The notes below the pieces were generated by a model that ran no database searches, was not told the origin of the DNA, and worked only from the letters and a program-made list of their open reading frames with translations. A stretch of 64,000 nucleotides of DNA from positions 372,001 through 436,000 of the forward strand of contig JAJPGZ010000010.1 in assembly GCA_021325495.1 (NCBI GenBank), written 5' to 3'. Source of the stretch: Spartobacteria bacterium (lineage in GTDB: Bacteria; Verrucomicrobiota; Verrucomicrobiia; Chthoniobacterales; UBA10450). Both the position numbers and the translations under genes were made by a program. Positions 1-8,701 of the stretch are shown here, one piece after another; positions within the stretch are counted from its first letter, which is position 1, and the number at the start of each line of letters is the position of its first letter.

Positions 1-941
1 GCGCCCAAAAAATTTCGCAGCTGCAATTCGAAACCGTTCGCTTCGTCTTCGCGCGCCTCCAACGGAACGACCGCGAGTTCACCTTGTCGATCTTCGAACA
101 AGGTGAGCGGCTTTAATCGCACCGACGCCTTCGTCCCGTAAACGACGGTGTTAATCAATTCCTGCCCGAAATATTTTCGCGGCGGAACATCGTCGGTCAG
201 ATTTCCCGCCCAGGAAGTTTCCAATTGCACGATCGCGTCATTGTCGAAACGAATGAACGCGAAAGCCGCATCTTCGACATCGAATGCCGCGCCGCGCCCG
301 AGCTGCGGAAAATTCTGAAAAACTTTGGCGCTGATCGAGACCGGCCGCGGCGCGCCCATTAGAAACCAGGCCGCGTCGAGCGCGTGAATGCCGATGTCGA
401 TCAAAGCGCCGCCGCCGCTGCGTTTCTTTTCCGTGAACCAGTTTCCGACGCCGACCGGAACGCCGCGCGATCGGACGAAGGTCGCTTTGGCGTGATAGAT
501 TTTCCCGAGCCGTCCCTCTTCAATTGCTTTCTTGGCCGCGCGCATCGCCGGCGTGAAACGAAATTGGCGGCTGAAGGAGTAAACGAGTTTTCGTTTCGCG
601 GCTTCTTCGCGCAGCACTTTCATTTCCGCCGCATTTAGCGTCGGCGGTTTTTCGCAGAGCACGTGCTTGCCCGCCTCGATCGCGGCGAGCGATGCCGGAA
701 AGTGCAGGTAGTTAGGCAAACAGATAATCGCGACATCAACATGTCGATCTTGCAAAAGCTCGCGGTAATCGCTGAACGATTTGCGCGGCTTGAACTCCGA
801 CGCGAACGCGGCCCGGCGCGCATCATCGAGATCCGCGCACGCATACAACTCGGCATGGTCGAGCTGCTGTAGAGCGAGCGCGTGTTGCTCTCCCGGCCAA
901 CCCGCCCCGATGATGCCGATGTTAGATGTCGATCTTTCCAC
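1..941 (-). CDS. Gfo/Idh/MocA-family oxidoreductase (3' end cut by window edge)
   Basis: NAD(P)-dependent sugar- or inositol-type dehydrogenase. Reverse-strand translation gives an N-terminal Rossmann motif ([15 protein letters not shown]) and then the family signature [12 protein letters not shown], in which the EKP lysine is the usual catalytic residue. A later [14 protein letters not shown] segment is also typical of the family. About 313 codons are visible and the C-terminus lies beyond base 1. The best start is GTG at 941, overlapping the end of the ArfB-like gene by about 20 bp; no ATG gives the whole Rossmann motif. One copy of the AAGATCGACA motif is translated as QDRH and another overlaps the start region. 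Substrate cannot be told from sequence. Confidence 0.85.
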   Translation of the reverse strand, partial: MERSTSNIGIIGAGWPGEQHALALQQLDHAELYACADLDDARRAAFASEFKPRKSFSDYRELLQDRHVDVAIICLPNYLHFPASLAAIEAGKHVLCEKPPTLNAAEMKVLREEAAKRKLVYSFSRQFRFTPAMRAAKKAIEEGRLGKIYHAKATFVRSRGVPVGVGNWFTEKKRSGGGALIDIGIHALDAAWFLMGAPRPVSISAKVFQNFPQLGRGAAFDVEDAAFAFIRFDNDAIVQLETSWAGNLTDDVPPRKYFGQELINTVVYGTKASVRLKPLTLFEDRQGELAVVPLEAREDEANGFELQLRNFLG

Positions 942-1281
942 GACGCTTTTTCACTTCGCTGCGTCTGCGCTTCGATTCCAAAATTTTTTCCTTCAATCGT
1001 CGCGGCCGCGGACGCTTTCGCCGGCGCGCTTTCTCGCGCTGCGCGATCTCGGCCGCGCGCTTACGTTGTCGATCTTGTACGATTGCTTTGCGCAATCTTT
1101 CGCGAGCGAGTTTACGATTCATCGCTTGCGAACGCGAATCCTGCGCCGTCACCGAGATTCCGGTCGGCCGATGCCGCAACGTCACCGCCGTTGAAACTTT
1201 GTTTACGTTTTGACCGCCGGGTCCACCCGAAGGCGCGAAAGTTTCCTCGAGATCACTTTCGCGAAGATCGACATGTTCCAT
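922..1281 (-). CDS. arfB: ArfB-like class I release-factor-domain peptidyl-tRNA hydrolase
   Basis: 119-residue protein with the release-factor GGQ loop ([18 protein letters not shown], residues about 16-33) that hydrolyses peptidyl-tRNA. It lacks the codon-recognition domains of RF1 and RF2. The C-terminal half is a highly basic tail rich in K and R, as in ArfB/YaeJ, where it enters the empty mRNA channel of stalled ribosomes. The start ATG lies 6 bp after the stop of the FMN reductase, so the two are probably co-transcribed. The last codons (GKIDI) are written by a copy of the AAGATCGACA motif. Rescue of stalled ribosomes is inferred from the family; PrfH-type proteins are an alternative. 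Confidence 0.85.
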   Translation of the reverse strand: MEHVDLRESDLEETFAPSGGPGGQNVNKVSTAVTLRHRPTGISVTAQDSRSQAMNRKLARERLRKAIVQDRQRKRAAEIAQREKARRRKRPRPRRLKEKILESKRRRSEVKKRRGKIDI

Positions 1282-1287
1282 GTCGCG

Positions 1288-1860
1288 TCAGACCGGCGCG
1301 ATATTTTCGCGGCCATGGCGCAACACGCGCGCCATCCAAATGAGTTCGTTCAGGAATGTATCAACGCGCCTAACGAAGTTCTGGTCGGTCAAATTTCCAT
1401 GTTCATCGAAGAGCGAGCCGACTTTTCCGAAATTCACATCTTCAAAAATGGTGACGAGCCCGAGCTCGCGCATGACCGACAATAAACTTTCGATCACGCG
1501 CGCGCCGCCCATCGGACCGGCGGAGACGCCGCAAATGCCGACCGCTTTGTGAATGTATTCCTTGAGATTCATGTCGAGCGCGTGCTTCAGCAGCCCTGGA
1601 AAACTGTGATTGTATTCCGGCGTGACGATGATGAGGGCGTCGCACTTGTCGATCTTGCGCGCGAACTCCGGGTCTTTCATTTGTTCGCCGGCATCGTCGA
1701 GTTTCATCGGCAACGTGCGCACGTCGATGAGTTCCGTCTCCACGCCGGCGCGTTTTTTTGTTTGCTCGAAAACGAACTTCGCGGCGTGCTCGCTCTCGCG
1801 GCCCTGGCGCGCGGTCCCAAGAATCAAAGGAATAAAAAGGGGGCGCGATGCTTCAGGCAT
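1288..1860 (-). CDS. NADPH-dependent FMN reductase family protein
   Basis: 190-residue flavodoxin-fold oxidoreductase. The N-terminal phosphate-binding loop (LGTARQGRES, residues about 14-23) and the TPEYNHSFPGLLKHALD segment (residues about 79-95) are the conserved flavin-binding signatures of the FMN_red family. The start ATG is at 1860. The gene heads a short minus-strand cluster with the ArfB-like gene and the Gfo/Idh/MocA gene. A motif copy (TGTCGATCTT on the plus strand at 1647) is translated as KID in the middle of the protein. Quinone, azo-dye or chromate reduction are all known for this family and cannot be distinguished here. Confidence 0.85.
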   Translation of the reverse strand: MPEASRPLFIPLILGTARQGRESEHAAKFVFEQTKKRAGVETELIDVRTLPMKLDDAGEQMKDPEFARKIDKCDALIIVTPEYNHSFPGLLKHALDMNLKEYIHKAVGICGVSAGPMGGARVIESLLSVMRELGLVTIFEDVNFGKVGSLFDEHGNLTDQNFVRRVDTFLNELIWMARVLRHGRENIAPV

Positions 1861-1936
1861 ATCGCGATTCTGGCGGAACTTTGCCGGCGATCAAGCGGCG
1901 AGCGCTGTTGTCAGAAGCAAACAAAATCGCTCCATG

Positions 1937-4930
1937 TTACGGGTTTAACAAATTCACTCGATAAAACCGAGTGCCGAAATTTGGCGAGTCGTTAGCCGGA
2001 AGTGTAAGCTGCCCGGCGGCGGCTGTGATGGGAGGGCCGAGCGCATTCCACGTTCCGCCTAACTGATCGCAGTACTCGACCTGATAACTTTTTCCCGGAA
2101 CGCTGTTCCAGGTGATGGTTGTCGATCCATCAGCGTTCTTCGCGATTTGCGCGACGACGAAATCGATCGCCGGATCGAGCCGATCGTATTTCCCGTCGGC
2201 ATTTTCATCTTTGATCGCCGCGATCGGTAGGGCCAGGAACTCGTTAGGCTCGATGTTGCCGTTGCCGTTTCCGGCCGGTCCTTGCGCGACGAGCGCGCCG
2301 CCATCGGCGGTGGCGTAGGCTGCGGCGGCGAGGTAGATGGTTTGGGGAATCGAGCCGAAGGTCGCCGCAAGATCGACAATTCCTTCCAGTTGTCCGCTAC
2401 TCGTCGGCGATTTCACAACTTTCGACGAAGCCGGCGCATTGAACCAACCGCAGTACGTGCTCACACTTTCCGCTGCTAGAAACGGCTTGTTAGCCGCGAC
2501 CGCGACAAGTCCCGCCTTCGCCCACGGCGCCACAGCCGATGCGCTCGCGAGCAATTGATCGCTCACAAAAATGAAATGGTCGTTAGGCCCACCGCTGTTT
2601 CCGGGCGACCACGTCGCGACATACAACATCCCGCCCCGCACGGCCGCGTAGATCGACATGCCGGTCGGATATTGGATGTAACCAGCGGAATCGTACTGGC
2701 CGTCCATGGTGAATGGAACCGGAGTCGACGCGGGCGTTGGTGTTGGTGTCGGCGTTGGCGCCGGGCCGGCACCGTCGTCCTCGATAAACACATGCTGGAT
2801 GTCCGATTTGGAAATGTTCGCACGCGTGTCGCTCGCCTCGACGTAGTAATCGAGCAGCTTCCCGCGAAAACCCGCGAGATTGTTATTGTCGATCTTAGCG
2901 AAATAATAATCCGCCAGCGCGGGCGGCGTGATGAAGTAGTTGATCTGCGAATTGTTCGCCGCCGCGTTTAAATCGGACGTCGTGTTCGGGAGCGCACGCT
3001 TCGTCATCGGGATCGTGATCCATGGGCCGACCTCGGACCCGCCAGCGTAAGTTTCATTTTGATTGCTGCCTAACGGATTCACTCCATCAAGATCGACACG
3101 CACCTTCAGATTCACGCTGCTCACGCCGGAGACATCGTAGGCGTGCGTCCAAACATAAAACTCCGACGGCATTTTCTTGAGGTAACGATTGTCTGCGGTC
3201 GTGGAATTGAGCCAGCCGAACGTGTAGCCGCCGGGATTCCATGGAAAACGTTGCGGGCGCAAGACGGTTGGCGGGGTGTGATCGCTCGTTAGGCGCGCAT
3301 TGACGTAGCTCGAGAGCTTTTCGATCGCGCGTCGGGTCGCCAGTCCGGCTTTGACTTCGTCGTCATTGCCGAGGCCGCCGTAATAATTAAATCCGGAATC
3401 GAGACCGCAAAGATAAATGTGCCAGGCGAGTTCGATGTCGTTAGGCGACGTCCAACTATTGTCCCAATCGTACGGCGCCTGGATTTTCCACGTCGCGACG
3501 CTGCCGCCGTTGTCGCGCCAGATTTGTTCGGCCGTCTCGCACCAGTTCGCGCCGGTCATGATGACGGCCCAACTCCAAAACTTCGTCGAAAACCCAGGCG
3601 TCTCGATGTCGATCTTCGTTCCGGGATAAAAATTTCCGCTCGAAGCGCCGACCGGCGGTTCGATCCATTTCAAAAAATACGGCGAGCCGTAATCCGTTTC
3701 CGGAAAAATCCACGAACCATCCTCGACATGCACGAGCTCGCCCGCGGGCGGCGGCTTGGTGTTGACCAAGTCCTGCACTGACGTCGCGTGGTAGCCGGCA
3801 TTTTTCGAATCGTTGAAAAATTGTGGCGTCGCTTCCATCCACGAGGAAAAACCGCCGCCCCACGCATTATCGCCATCGCTCGACGGCATCACCAACGCCG
3901 GCCGACTCGAGTCGGTCGCAAATGGAGCGATGTATTGCTGAATCTTTCCGATGCCCTCGTTCGCGTAACCGTAGCGATAACTGAGCACGTCGTCCGACGG
4001 CACGAGGATGATGAATTTTTCCGCGCCCGTGTTTGGATCGACATATTTCGCGCGGTGCAGTTGATAGGCGAACGGCGAGACATTCCAGGCCGCGTTACCG
4101 GGGTTCGGTTGTCCGTACCACCAACCGCTGGTCGGCGAAGGCCCGAGCAAATCCGATTTGTTAGGCGGGCTGGAAAAAATGTCGTAGCTGTTCGCCGCAA
4201 GATTGAACTGATTGAAATATGTCGGGCACGTCCGGCTCAAATGATGACTCGCGACGATGCTCCATTGATAGCCCTCGTCCGCCAGCACATCGATCATCGA
4301 CTCCGAAAACGCCATCTCAGTCGGAAAATACCCGCGTGAATGATCGCTCAGGTCGGAGTTACCGCTCCACGCTTTCCACCACGCCTGTTTGAAGATTTGC
4401 AGTTCCTTTCGGAAAACTGATTTCGGCAAAAGCGGGCCTAACGAGTGATGATAATTGAATCCGACGAGATCGAGCCGGCGACTGCCGAGCGGTGTGGTCC
4501 AGCCTTTTGCCTGTCGATTTCCGTCCCACCAGTGGCTGTCGTAGCCGAGCTGATTATTCGCCGCCAGGTTGCGGATGTTGTCGATCAAAGAACCGGTGTA
4601 ACTCAGCGCAAATCCGGATTCGTTAGGGCAAAGCGACAGCGAATCGCGTGGCCGGCCCTGATACGCCGCTTTGCGATCATCCAGGCCAAAGACGCCGGGA
4701 AGGTCCGTGTCCGGATGGCCGATACCGGTATTATAGGTTTGGTTAGGCTTGAGAACAATCGAGTCCCACGCGTCCTGCACGCGGCTGGTTTGCGAACCGT
4801 TCCCGTTCCACTCCGGCCAATAGATCGGCTGATGATTATGCCAGAAGCGCGAGACGTAAACTTGTCCCTGCGCGAAGGCGATTGTCGATCTTGCAAGCAA
4901 AACCGCGGCGATGAGGAGAGCGCCTTTCAA
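1937..4930 (-). CDS. Secreted GH57-like glycoside hydrolase with C-terminal modules
   Basis: 997 residues. A signal peptide (about residues 1-20) is followed by WHNHQPIYWPEW, the GH57 region-1 HxHQP motif. GYFPTEMAFSESM resembles the GH57 segment around the catalytic Glu, and SSDGDNAWGGG resembles a later conserved Asp region. GH57 enzymes are amylases or branching enzymes; the substrate here is unknown. A PT-rich linker (around 2723-2760, TPTPTPTPAS) separates the catalytic part from a C-terminal module. The last 70 residues (ITWNSVPGKSYQVEYCDQL) form a domain common at the C-termini of verrucomicrobial secreted proteins. The start is TTG at 4930, just before a good signal peptide. Signal-peptide codons include one motif copy (RST). 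Confidence 0.7.
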   Translation of the reverse strand: MKGALLIAAVLLARSTIAFAQGQVYVSRFWHNHQPIYWPEWNGNGSQTSRVQDAWDSIVLKPNQTYNTGIGHPDTDLPGVFGLDDRKAAYQGRPRDSLSLCPNESGFALSYTGSLIDNIRNLAANNQLGYDSHWWDGNRQAKGWTTPLGSRRLDLVGFNYHHSLGPLLPKSVFRKELQIFKQAWWKAWSGNSDLSDHSRGYFPTEMAFSESMIDVLADEGYQWSIVASHHLSRTCPTYFNQFNLAANSYDIFSSPPNKSDLLGPSPTSGWWYGQPNPGNAAWNVSPFAYQLHRAKYVDPNTGAEKFIILVPSDDVLSYRYGYANEGIGKIQQYIAPFATDSSRPALVMPSSDGDNAWGGGFSSWMEATPQFFNDSKNAGYHATSVQDLVNTKPPPAGELVHVEDGSWIFPETDYGSPYFLKWIEPPVGASSGNFYPGTKIDIETPGFSTKFWSWAVIMTGANWCETAEQIWRDNGGSVATWKIQAPYDWDNSWTSPNDIELAWHIYLCGLDSGFNYYGGLGNDDEVKAGLATRRAIEKLSSYVNARLTSDHTPPTVLRPQRFPWNPGGYTFGWLNSTTADNRYLKKMPSEFYVWTHAYDVSGVSSVNLKVRVDLDGVNPLGSNQNETYAGGSEVGPWITIPMTKRALPNTTSDLNAAANNSQINYFITPPALADYYFAKIDNNNLAGFRGKLLDYYVEASDTRANISKSDIQHVFIEDDGAGPAPTPTPTPTPASTPVPFTMDGQYDSAGYIQYPTGMSIYAAVRGGMLYVATWSPGNSGGPNDHFIFVSDQLLASASAVAPWAKAGLVAVAANKPFLAAESVSTYCGWFNAPASSKVVKSPTSSGQLEGIVDLAATFGSIPQTIYLAAAAYATADGGALVAQGPAGNGNGNIEPNEFLALPIAAIKDENADGKYDRLDPAIDFVVAQIAKNADGSTTITWNSVPGKSYQVEYCDQLGGTWNALGPPITAAAGQLTLPANDSPNFGTRFYRVNLLNP

Positions 4931-5086
4931 TTCCGGGCGAGACTAGCCAGGTTCGCGGGGAATGACGATAAAAAGAGTGCGAATGGCGGGGCTTCGGTGG
5001 CCGCGCAAGATCGACATGTTCGAAGCGAGGTATCTCTTCCGCTTGCATTTTCGCGAGAGCGCGTGTTACGACATCGCTCGGAAAAA
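4931..5086. other. Divergent intergenic region
   Basis: 156 bp between the divergent GH57-like gene and the split sensor kinase. It probably holds both promoters, but no convincing -35/-10 pair was picked out. One AAGATCGACA copy lies at 5007-5016. Confidence 0.4.
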
Positions 5087-5494
5087 ATGGTTGAGAAGAC
5101 TTTGGAAAAAAGCGCGCAGCTTTTTGCAGTCTTCATGGACAATCTGTCGGGGTTCGCCTGGATCAAGGATTTGGATGGGCGTTACGTTTACGCCAATAAA
5201 ACGTTGGAACAATTGGAACCCTACAGGAACGGCTGGCTCGGAAAAACAGACGCCGACCTTTGGCCCGCGGAGATCGCTTCCGCATTTAATCACAACGATA
5301 AGCACGTCATCGTCACGAAAAGGCAGTTGCAAACGGTCGAGCGCTATTTTGTGAACAATAGCGAACGCTCCGTCCTCGTAAGTAAGTTTCCGATATTCGA
5401 CGGAGCGGGAGAGGTCGAGATGGTCGGCGGAGTGAGTGTGGACATCACCGAGCGCTCAAAAGTCGAGGAAGCGTTGCGCGACAGCGAGTTTTAA
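5087..5494 (+). CDS. N-terminal PAS fragment of a NarL-type sensor kinase (ends at in-frame TAA)
   Basis: 135 residues forming one PAS domain (FMDNLSGFAWIKDLDGRYVY through GGVSVDITERSKVEEAL). The ATG at 5087 is the first start after the divergent neighbour; a longer open frame exists upstream but overlaps the GH57-like gene antisense. The frame ends at TAA 5492-5494 in the context LRDSEF-stop. The same frame then continues FRQIAESINEVFWVW, exactly where PAS kinases read SEERFRQIAES. This is therefore the front part of the kinase that follows, separated by a nonsense codon. It could be a pseudogene, a sequencing error or a genuinely split kinase. Confidence 0.7.
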   Translation: MVEKTLEKSAQLFAVFMDNLSGFAWIKDLDGRYVYANKTLEQLEPYRNGWLGKTDADLWPAEIASAFNHNDKHVIVTKRQLQTVERYFVNNSERSVLVSKFPIFDGAGEVEMVGGVSVDITERSKVEEALRDSEF

Positions 5495-5524
5495 TTTCGC
5501 CAAATCGCGGAGAGCATTAACGAA

Positions 5525-6925
5525 GTGTTTTGGGTGTGGACGCCGGAATTCAACGCCAAGCTGCTCTACGTCAGTCCGGCCTACGAAACGATTTGGGGCC
5601 GCAGTTGCGAAAGTCTTTACGCTTCGCCGCAATCGTGGCGCGACGCGATTCATCCCGAGGACAAGGAATGGCTCCTCGAGCGAATCAGGGAGTTGGATCT
5701 CAAAAGCGCGAGCGATGAGACCTATCGCATCGTGCGGCCGGATGGATCGATTCGATGGATACGCGATCGTATTTTTCCGGTGCGCGACGCGCACGGCGCC
5801 GTCCTGCAATTTACCGGTATCGCCGAAGACATCACCGAGAGCAAAGTGGCGGCGGATGTTGTGCGCGAGAGCGAAGGAAAGTTCCGCCAGTTGTTGAGTT
5901 CGAATATTGTCGGTGTCGTTTTCTGGACGCTTCAGGGCGACATCGTTGATGCCAACGATTTTTTTCTGAGCATGATCGGTTACAGTCGCGACGATCTTCG
6001 CGACGGGAAAGTGAGTTGGAAGAATCTGACTCTGCCGGAATATGTGGCCGTAGATCAAAAGGCGATCGACGAACTGTTATCCACCGGCACCTGTCAGCCG
6101 TTTGAGAAGGAATACGTCCGCAAAGATGGCCGCAGCGTTTCGGTCTTGATCGGGTCGGCGTTGCTCGAGAAACAGAAGCGGAGCGGCATCAGTTTTATCA
6201 TGGACATTACGGCGCGGAAAAAGGGGGAAGCGGCGTTGCAGAAAGCAAATCGGCAACTGCAAATCCTGTCGCGTCGTCGCGTGCAAGTGCAGGAGGAAGA
6301 ACGACGACGGCTCGCCCGAGAATTACACGATCAGATTGGGCAATTGCTGACGGCCGGAAACATTAATTTACAGTCAGCCCGCAAAGCGAAAGATCGACAA
6401 GCGATCAACAAAAAACTGGACGAGACGACTGCGATTCTCGAACAGATTCTGAAACAGGTCCGGCAAATCTCGTTTGATATCCGGCCGCCGGTTCTGGACG
6501 ACCTGGGTCTGGCCCCGGCCACGCGCTGGATGGTAAATGACAGTGTCGCCCGCGCCGGCGTGAGCGCGGAATTTTTTGTCGATCCAAATTTGAATCGCGG
6601 TGATGTCGAAACCGAGACGGCGTGTTATCGCGTGGCGTTGGAAGCAGTATCGAACGTGTTGCGCCATGCTCAGGCGCGGAAAGTGTGGGTGGAATTGCGA
6701 AATGCGGAGAACGCTTTCGAGTTGATCGTGCGCGACGACGGGATCGGTTTCGATATCGCGGATGCAGAGAGACGCGTGCGTCGCGATCGTCTCGGTCTGG
6801 TCGGAATGCGTGAACGCGCCACCGCGGTGGGCGGTCAATTCCAATGCACGTCCACTCCCGGCGGTGGCACCGAAATACGAGCGTTGTTTCCGATTTCGGC
6901 GAATGGTGAGACGGCGTCATTGTGA
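5525..6925 (+). CDS. PAS-PAS sensor histidine kinase, HisKA_3/NarL type (main part after in-frame stop)
   Basis: 466 residues from a GTG start. Two PAS domains (about 1-110 and 115-235) are followed by a coiled stretch and a HisKA_3 dimerisation domain with the phospho-acceptor His in RRLARELHDQIGQLL (about 260-275). An HATPase domain (about 350-455) contains RDDGIGFDIA and GLVGMRERA. Such kinases phosphorylate LuxR/NarL-type regulators, and one follows directly with a 4-bp GTGA overlap. No transmembrane segment is seen, so sensing is probably cytoplasmic. The upstream 30 bp are in frame with a further PAS fragment beyond a TAA, so the ancestral protein started near 5087. Confidence 0.85.
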   Translation: MFWVWTPEFNAKLLYVSPAYETIWGRSCESLYASPQSWRDAIHPEDKEWLLERIRELDLKSASDETYRIVRPDGSIRWIRDRIFPVRDAHGAVLQFTGIAEDITESKVAADVVRESEGKFRQLLSSNIVGVVFWTLQGDIVDANDFFLSMIGYSRDDLRDGKVSWKNLTLPEYVAVDQKAIDELLSTGTCQPFEKEYVRKDGRSVSVLIGSALLEKQKRSGISFIMDITARKKGEAALQKANRQLQILSRRRVQVQEEERRRLARELHDQIGQLLTAGNINLQSARKAKDRQAINKKLDETTAILEQILKQVRQISFDIRPPVLDDLGLAPATRWMVNDSVARAGVSAEFFVDPNLNRGDVETETACYRVALEAVSNVLRHAQARKVWVELRNAENAFELIVRDDGIGFDIADAERRVRRDRLGLVGMRERATAVGGQFQCTSTPGGGTEIRALFPISANGETASL

Positions 6926-7572
6926 AAACACGCATCCTTCTGGCCGATGACCACGCGCTGGTGCGCGCGGGATTTCGTTCGCTGCTGGAAAAAATCTCGG
7001 GCATCGAAGTGGTGGCGGAAGCAGACGATGGCCGCGAAGCCCTGGAGTTAATCAAAAAACATCGGCCGCAAATTGCTTTGATCGACATCGCCATGCCGCG
7101 GCTCAACGGATTGCACGCACTGCTGCGCATCAATAAAGATTTTCCGGGTACGAAAGTGATCATTCTCTCCATGCATATGAACGAGGAATACGTGGTGCAG
7201 GCTCTTCGCGCTGGAACATCCGGATATTTAATCAAGGATGCGGCCACGACCGAACTGGAACTGGCGATTCGTTCCGTGATCGACGGAAAAGTATATCTCA
7301 GTCCCTCGATTTCCCGGACGGTGATCGACAGTTATCTCGAGCGCGTCGGCGGGCAACTCAGTCCACTCGAGCAATTGACGGCGCGGCAACGCGAGATTTT
7401 GCAATTGATCGCCGAGGGAAAAAACACAAAGGAAATTGCGGGTGAGCTGGAGATCAGCGTCAAGACAGTTGAATCGCATCGGCTCCAATTAATGGGGCGA
7501 CTGAACATTCACGACATTCCAGGTTTGGTGCGATACGCAATCCGGAGCGGATTGGTTTCGGTCGAAGCCTAA
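6922..7572 (+). CDS. LuxR/NarL-family response regulator
   Basis: 216 residues. The N-terminal receiver has the acidic pair in LLADDHALVRAG, the phospho-acceptor Asp in ALIDIAMPRLNG and the conserved Lys in GYLIKDAAT. The C-terminal LuxR helix-turn-helix reads LTARQREILQLIAEGKNTKE followed by ISVKTVESHR. The GTG start at 6922 overlaps the kinase stop (GTGA), so the pair is translationally coupled and is a cognate two-component system. Target genes are unknown. If the upstream kinase is truly inactivated by its stop codon, this regulator may respond to another kinase of the block. Confidence 0.92.
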   Translation: MKTRILLADDHALVRAGFRSLLEKISGIEVVAEADDGREALELIKKHRPQIALIDIAMPRLNGLHALLRINKDFPGTKVIILSMHMNEEYVVQALRAGTSGYLIKDAATTELELAIRSVIDGKVYLSPSISRTVIDSYLERVGGQLSPLEQLTARQREILQLIAEGKNTKEIAGELEISVKTVESHRLQLMGRLNIHDIPGLVRYAIRSGLVSVEA

Positions 7573-7738
7573 CGGATTCATCGCGCTTCTGCGCAAGATC
7601 GACATCGTCATTCGGACGGCGTCTCAGGTCTTTCCCTCGGCAATCTAAGGATACTCCTAATTGCCGAACCGCGATCTCGGTCCACACATTGGCGCCATGA
7701 GTAAACCGTTGCCAGGTCCTACGCGCCGACTCGGGATG

Positions 7739-7752
7739 TGTCACTCATCGTC
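7739..7752 (+). repeat. 14-bp direct repeat, copy 1 (upstream of XRE-receiver gene)
   Basis: TGTCACTCATCGTC occurs here, 32 bp before the start of the XRE-receiver gene, and again exactly at 8493-8506, 41 bp after its stop. It could be an operator of the XRE protein or the edge of a duplicated segment. Confidence 0.5.
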
Positions 7753-7783
7753 GATGGACAGGCCGGTTAGGATCAACCGCTGA

Positions 7784-8452
7784 ATGGGAGTGGTTGATTT
7801 AAAAGGGCTCCTGGGCGCGGCGATTAAAACAGAAAGAGCATCGTTAGGCATCTCTCAAGAAGAGTTGGCGTATCGGGCCGGTCTTCATCGCACCTACGTA
7901 TCGGATGTCGAGAGAGGCATGCGCAATCCCTCGCTGCAAAGCGTGCAGAAATTGGCAAACGCGCTCGAACTTTCGGTACCAGCGCTTTTTCAACGCGCGA
8001 CTCCGGGAAATGGATCGCGGCACCTTCTCGAGATTTTGCTAGTAGAGGACAATCCGCGCGACGTGCAGTTAACCCTGCACGCATTTGAAAAGGCGCGCAT
8101 CACGAATCCAGTGCACGTCGCGGGTGACGGAGCCGAAGCACTCGATTTTCTTTTTGGCACCGGCCGCTACAGGAAGCGGGCGGAGATGGAGCCTCCGCAA
8201 ATCATTCTTCTCGATCTTAACCTGCCGAAGAAAAGCGGGTTGGAAGTTTTGCGGGAAATTAAAGCGAACAAGCGCACCCAAGACATTGCCGTGATTGTCT
8301 TGACGGCTTCAACGCGCGATCGCGACATCAGTGAATGCCGGCGATTAGGCGCAGACAAATACATCGTTAAGCCGGTCGGCTTTCAAAACTTCAGCGAAGT
8401 GACCCCTCATTTTCAATTCGATTGGGCGTTGGTGAATTCGTGCAGTCGCTAG
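7784..8452 (+). CDS. XRE-type HTH fused to a receiver domain
   Basis: 222 residues. Residues about 8-65 form a Cro/CI-type helix-turn-helix (RASLGISQEELAYRAGLHRT, then VSDVERGMRNPSL). Residues about 80-205 form an Rcp1-type receiver with acidic residues in LLVEDNPRDVQL, phospho-acceptor Asp in ILLDLNLPKKSG and Lys in KYIVKPVGF. Rcp1-type receivers normally stand alone next to phytochrome-like or PAS kinases, and an output DNA-binding domain at the N-terminus is unusual. A PAS kinase (8702) follows on the same strand. The ATG start at 7784 puts the HTH at the very N-terminus. It is flanked by the exact 14-bp direct repeat at 7739 and 8493. Confidence 0.88.
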   Translation: MGVVDLKGLLGAAIKTERASLGISQEELAYRAGLHRTYVSDVERGMRNPSLQSVQKLANALELSVPALFQRATPGNGSRHLLEILLVEDNPRDVQLTLHAFEKARITNPVHVAGDGAEALDFLFGTGRYRKRAEMEPPQIILLDLNLPKKSGLEVLREIKANKRTQDIAVIVLTASTRDRDISECRRLGADKYIVKPVGFQNFSEVTPHFQFDWALVNSCSR

Positions 8453-8701
8453 GCACATGTGATATCGGACGCCGGCCTAACCATCTCACGAATGTCACTC
8501 ATCGTCTGTGGCCTAACCACGACGAAGATGTTTCAATCGGGCTAACAGGTGGTTCGCTAATTGGGCCTCATATCTAAGATCGACAGCGGATGAGCGAATT
8601 TTCTCCAGGGGATTCGCGAAAAGGGAGCGACCTTCATTTTGCCTGCTCAGAGTCGCGAGCGGCGCAAGCCGCGCTCGTATCAGTCGAAATCCTTGGGACT
8701 A
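8453..8701. other. Intergenic region with clustered relaxed GTTAGGC-type motifs
   Basis: 249 bp without a convincing gene. It carries copy 2 of the 14-bp repeat (8493-8506), three relaxed copies of the second motif (GGCCTAACC twice, GGGCTAAC once) and one AAGATCGACA at 8576-8585. The following open frame can be extended into this region from a TTG at 8639, but the ATG at 8702 is preferred. Confidence 0.4.
8493..8506 (+). repeat. 14-bp direct repeat, copy 2 (downstream of XRE-receiver gene)
   Basis: Exact second copy of TGTCACTCATCGTC, also found at 7739-7752; the two bracket the XRE-receiver gene. Confidence 0.5.

Noticed and set aside
4445-5086. Extended N-terminus of the split sensor kinase
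   Set aside because: The open frame upstream of 5087 is antisense to the GH57-like gene and shows no domain; the PAS domain begins just after ATG 5087.
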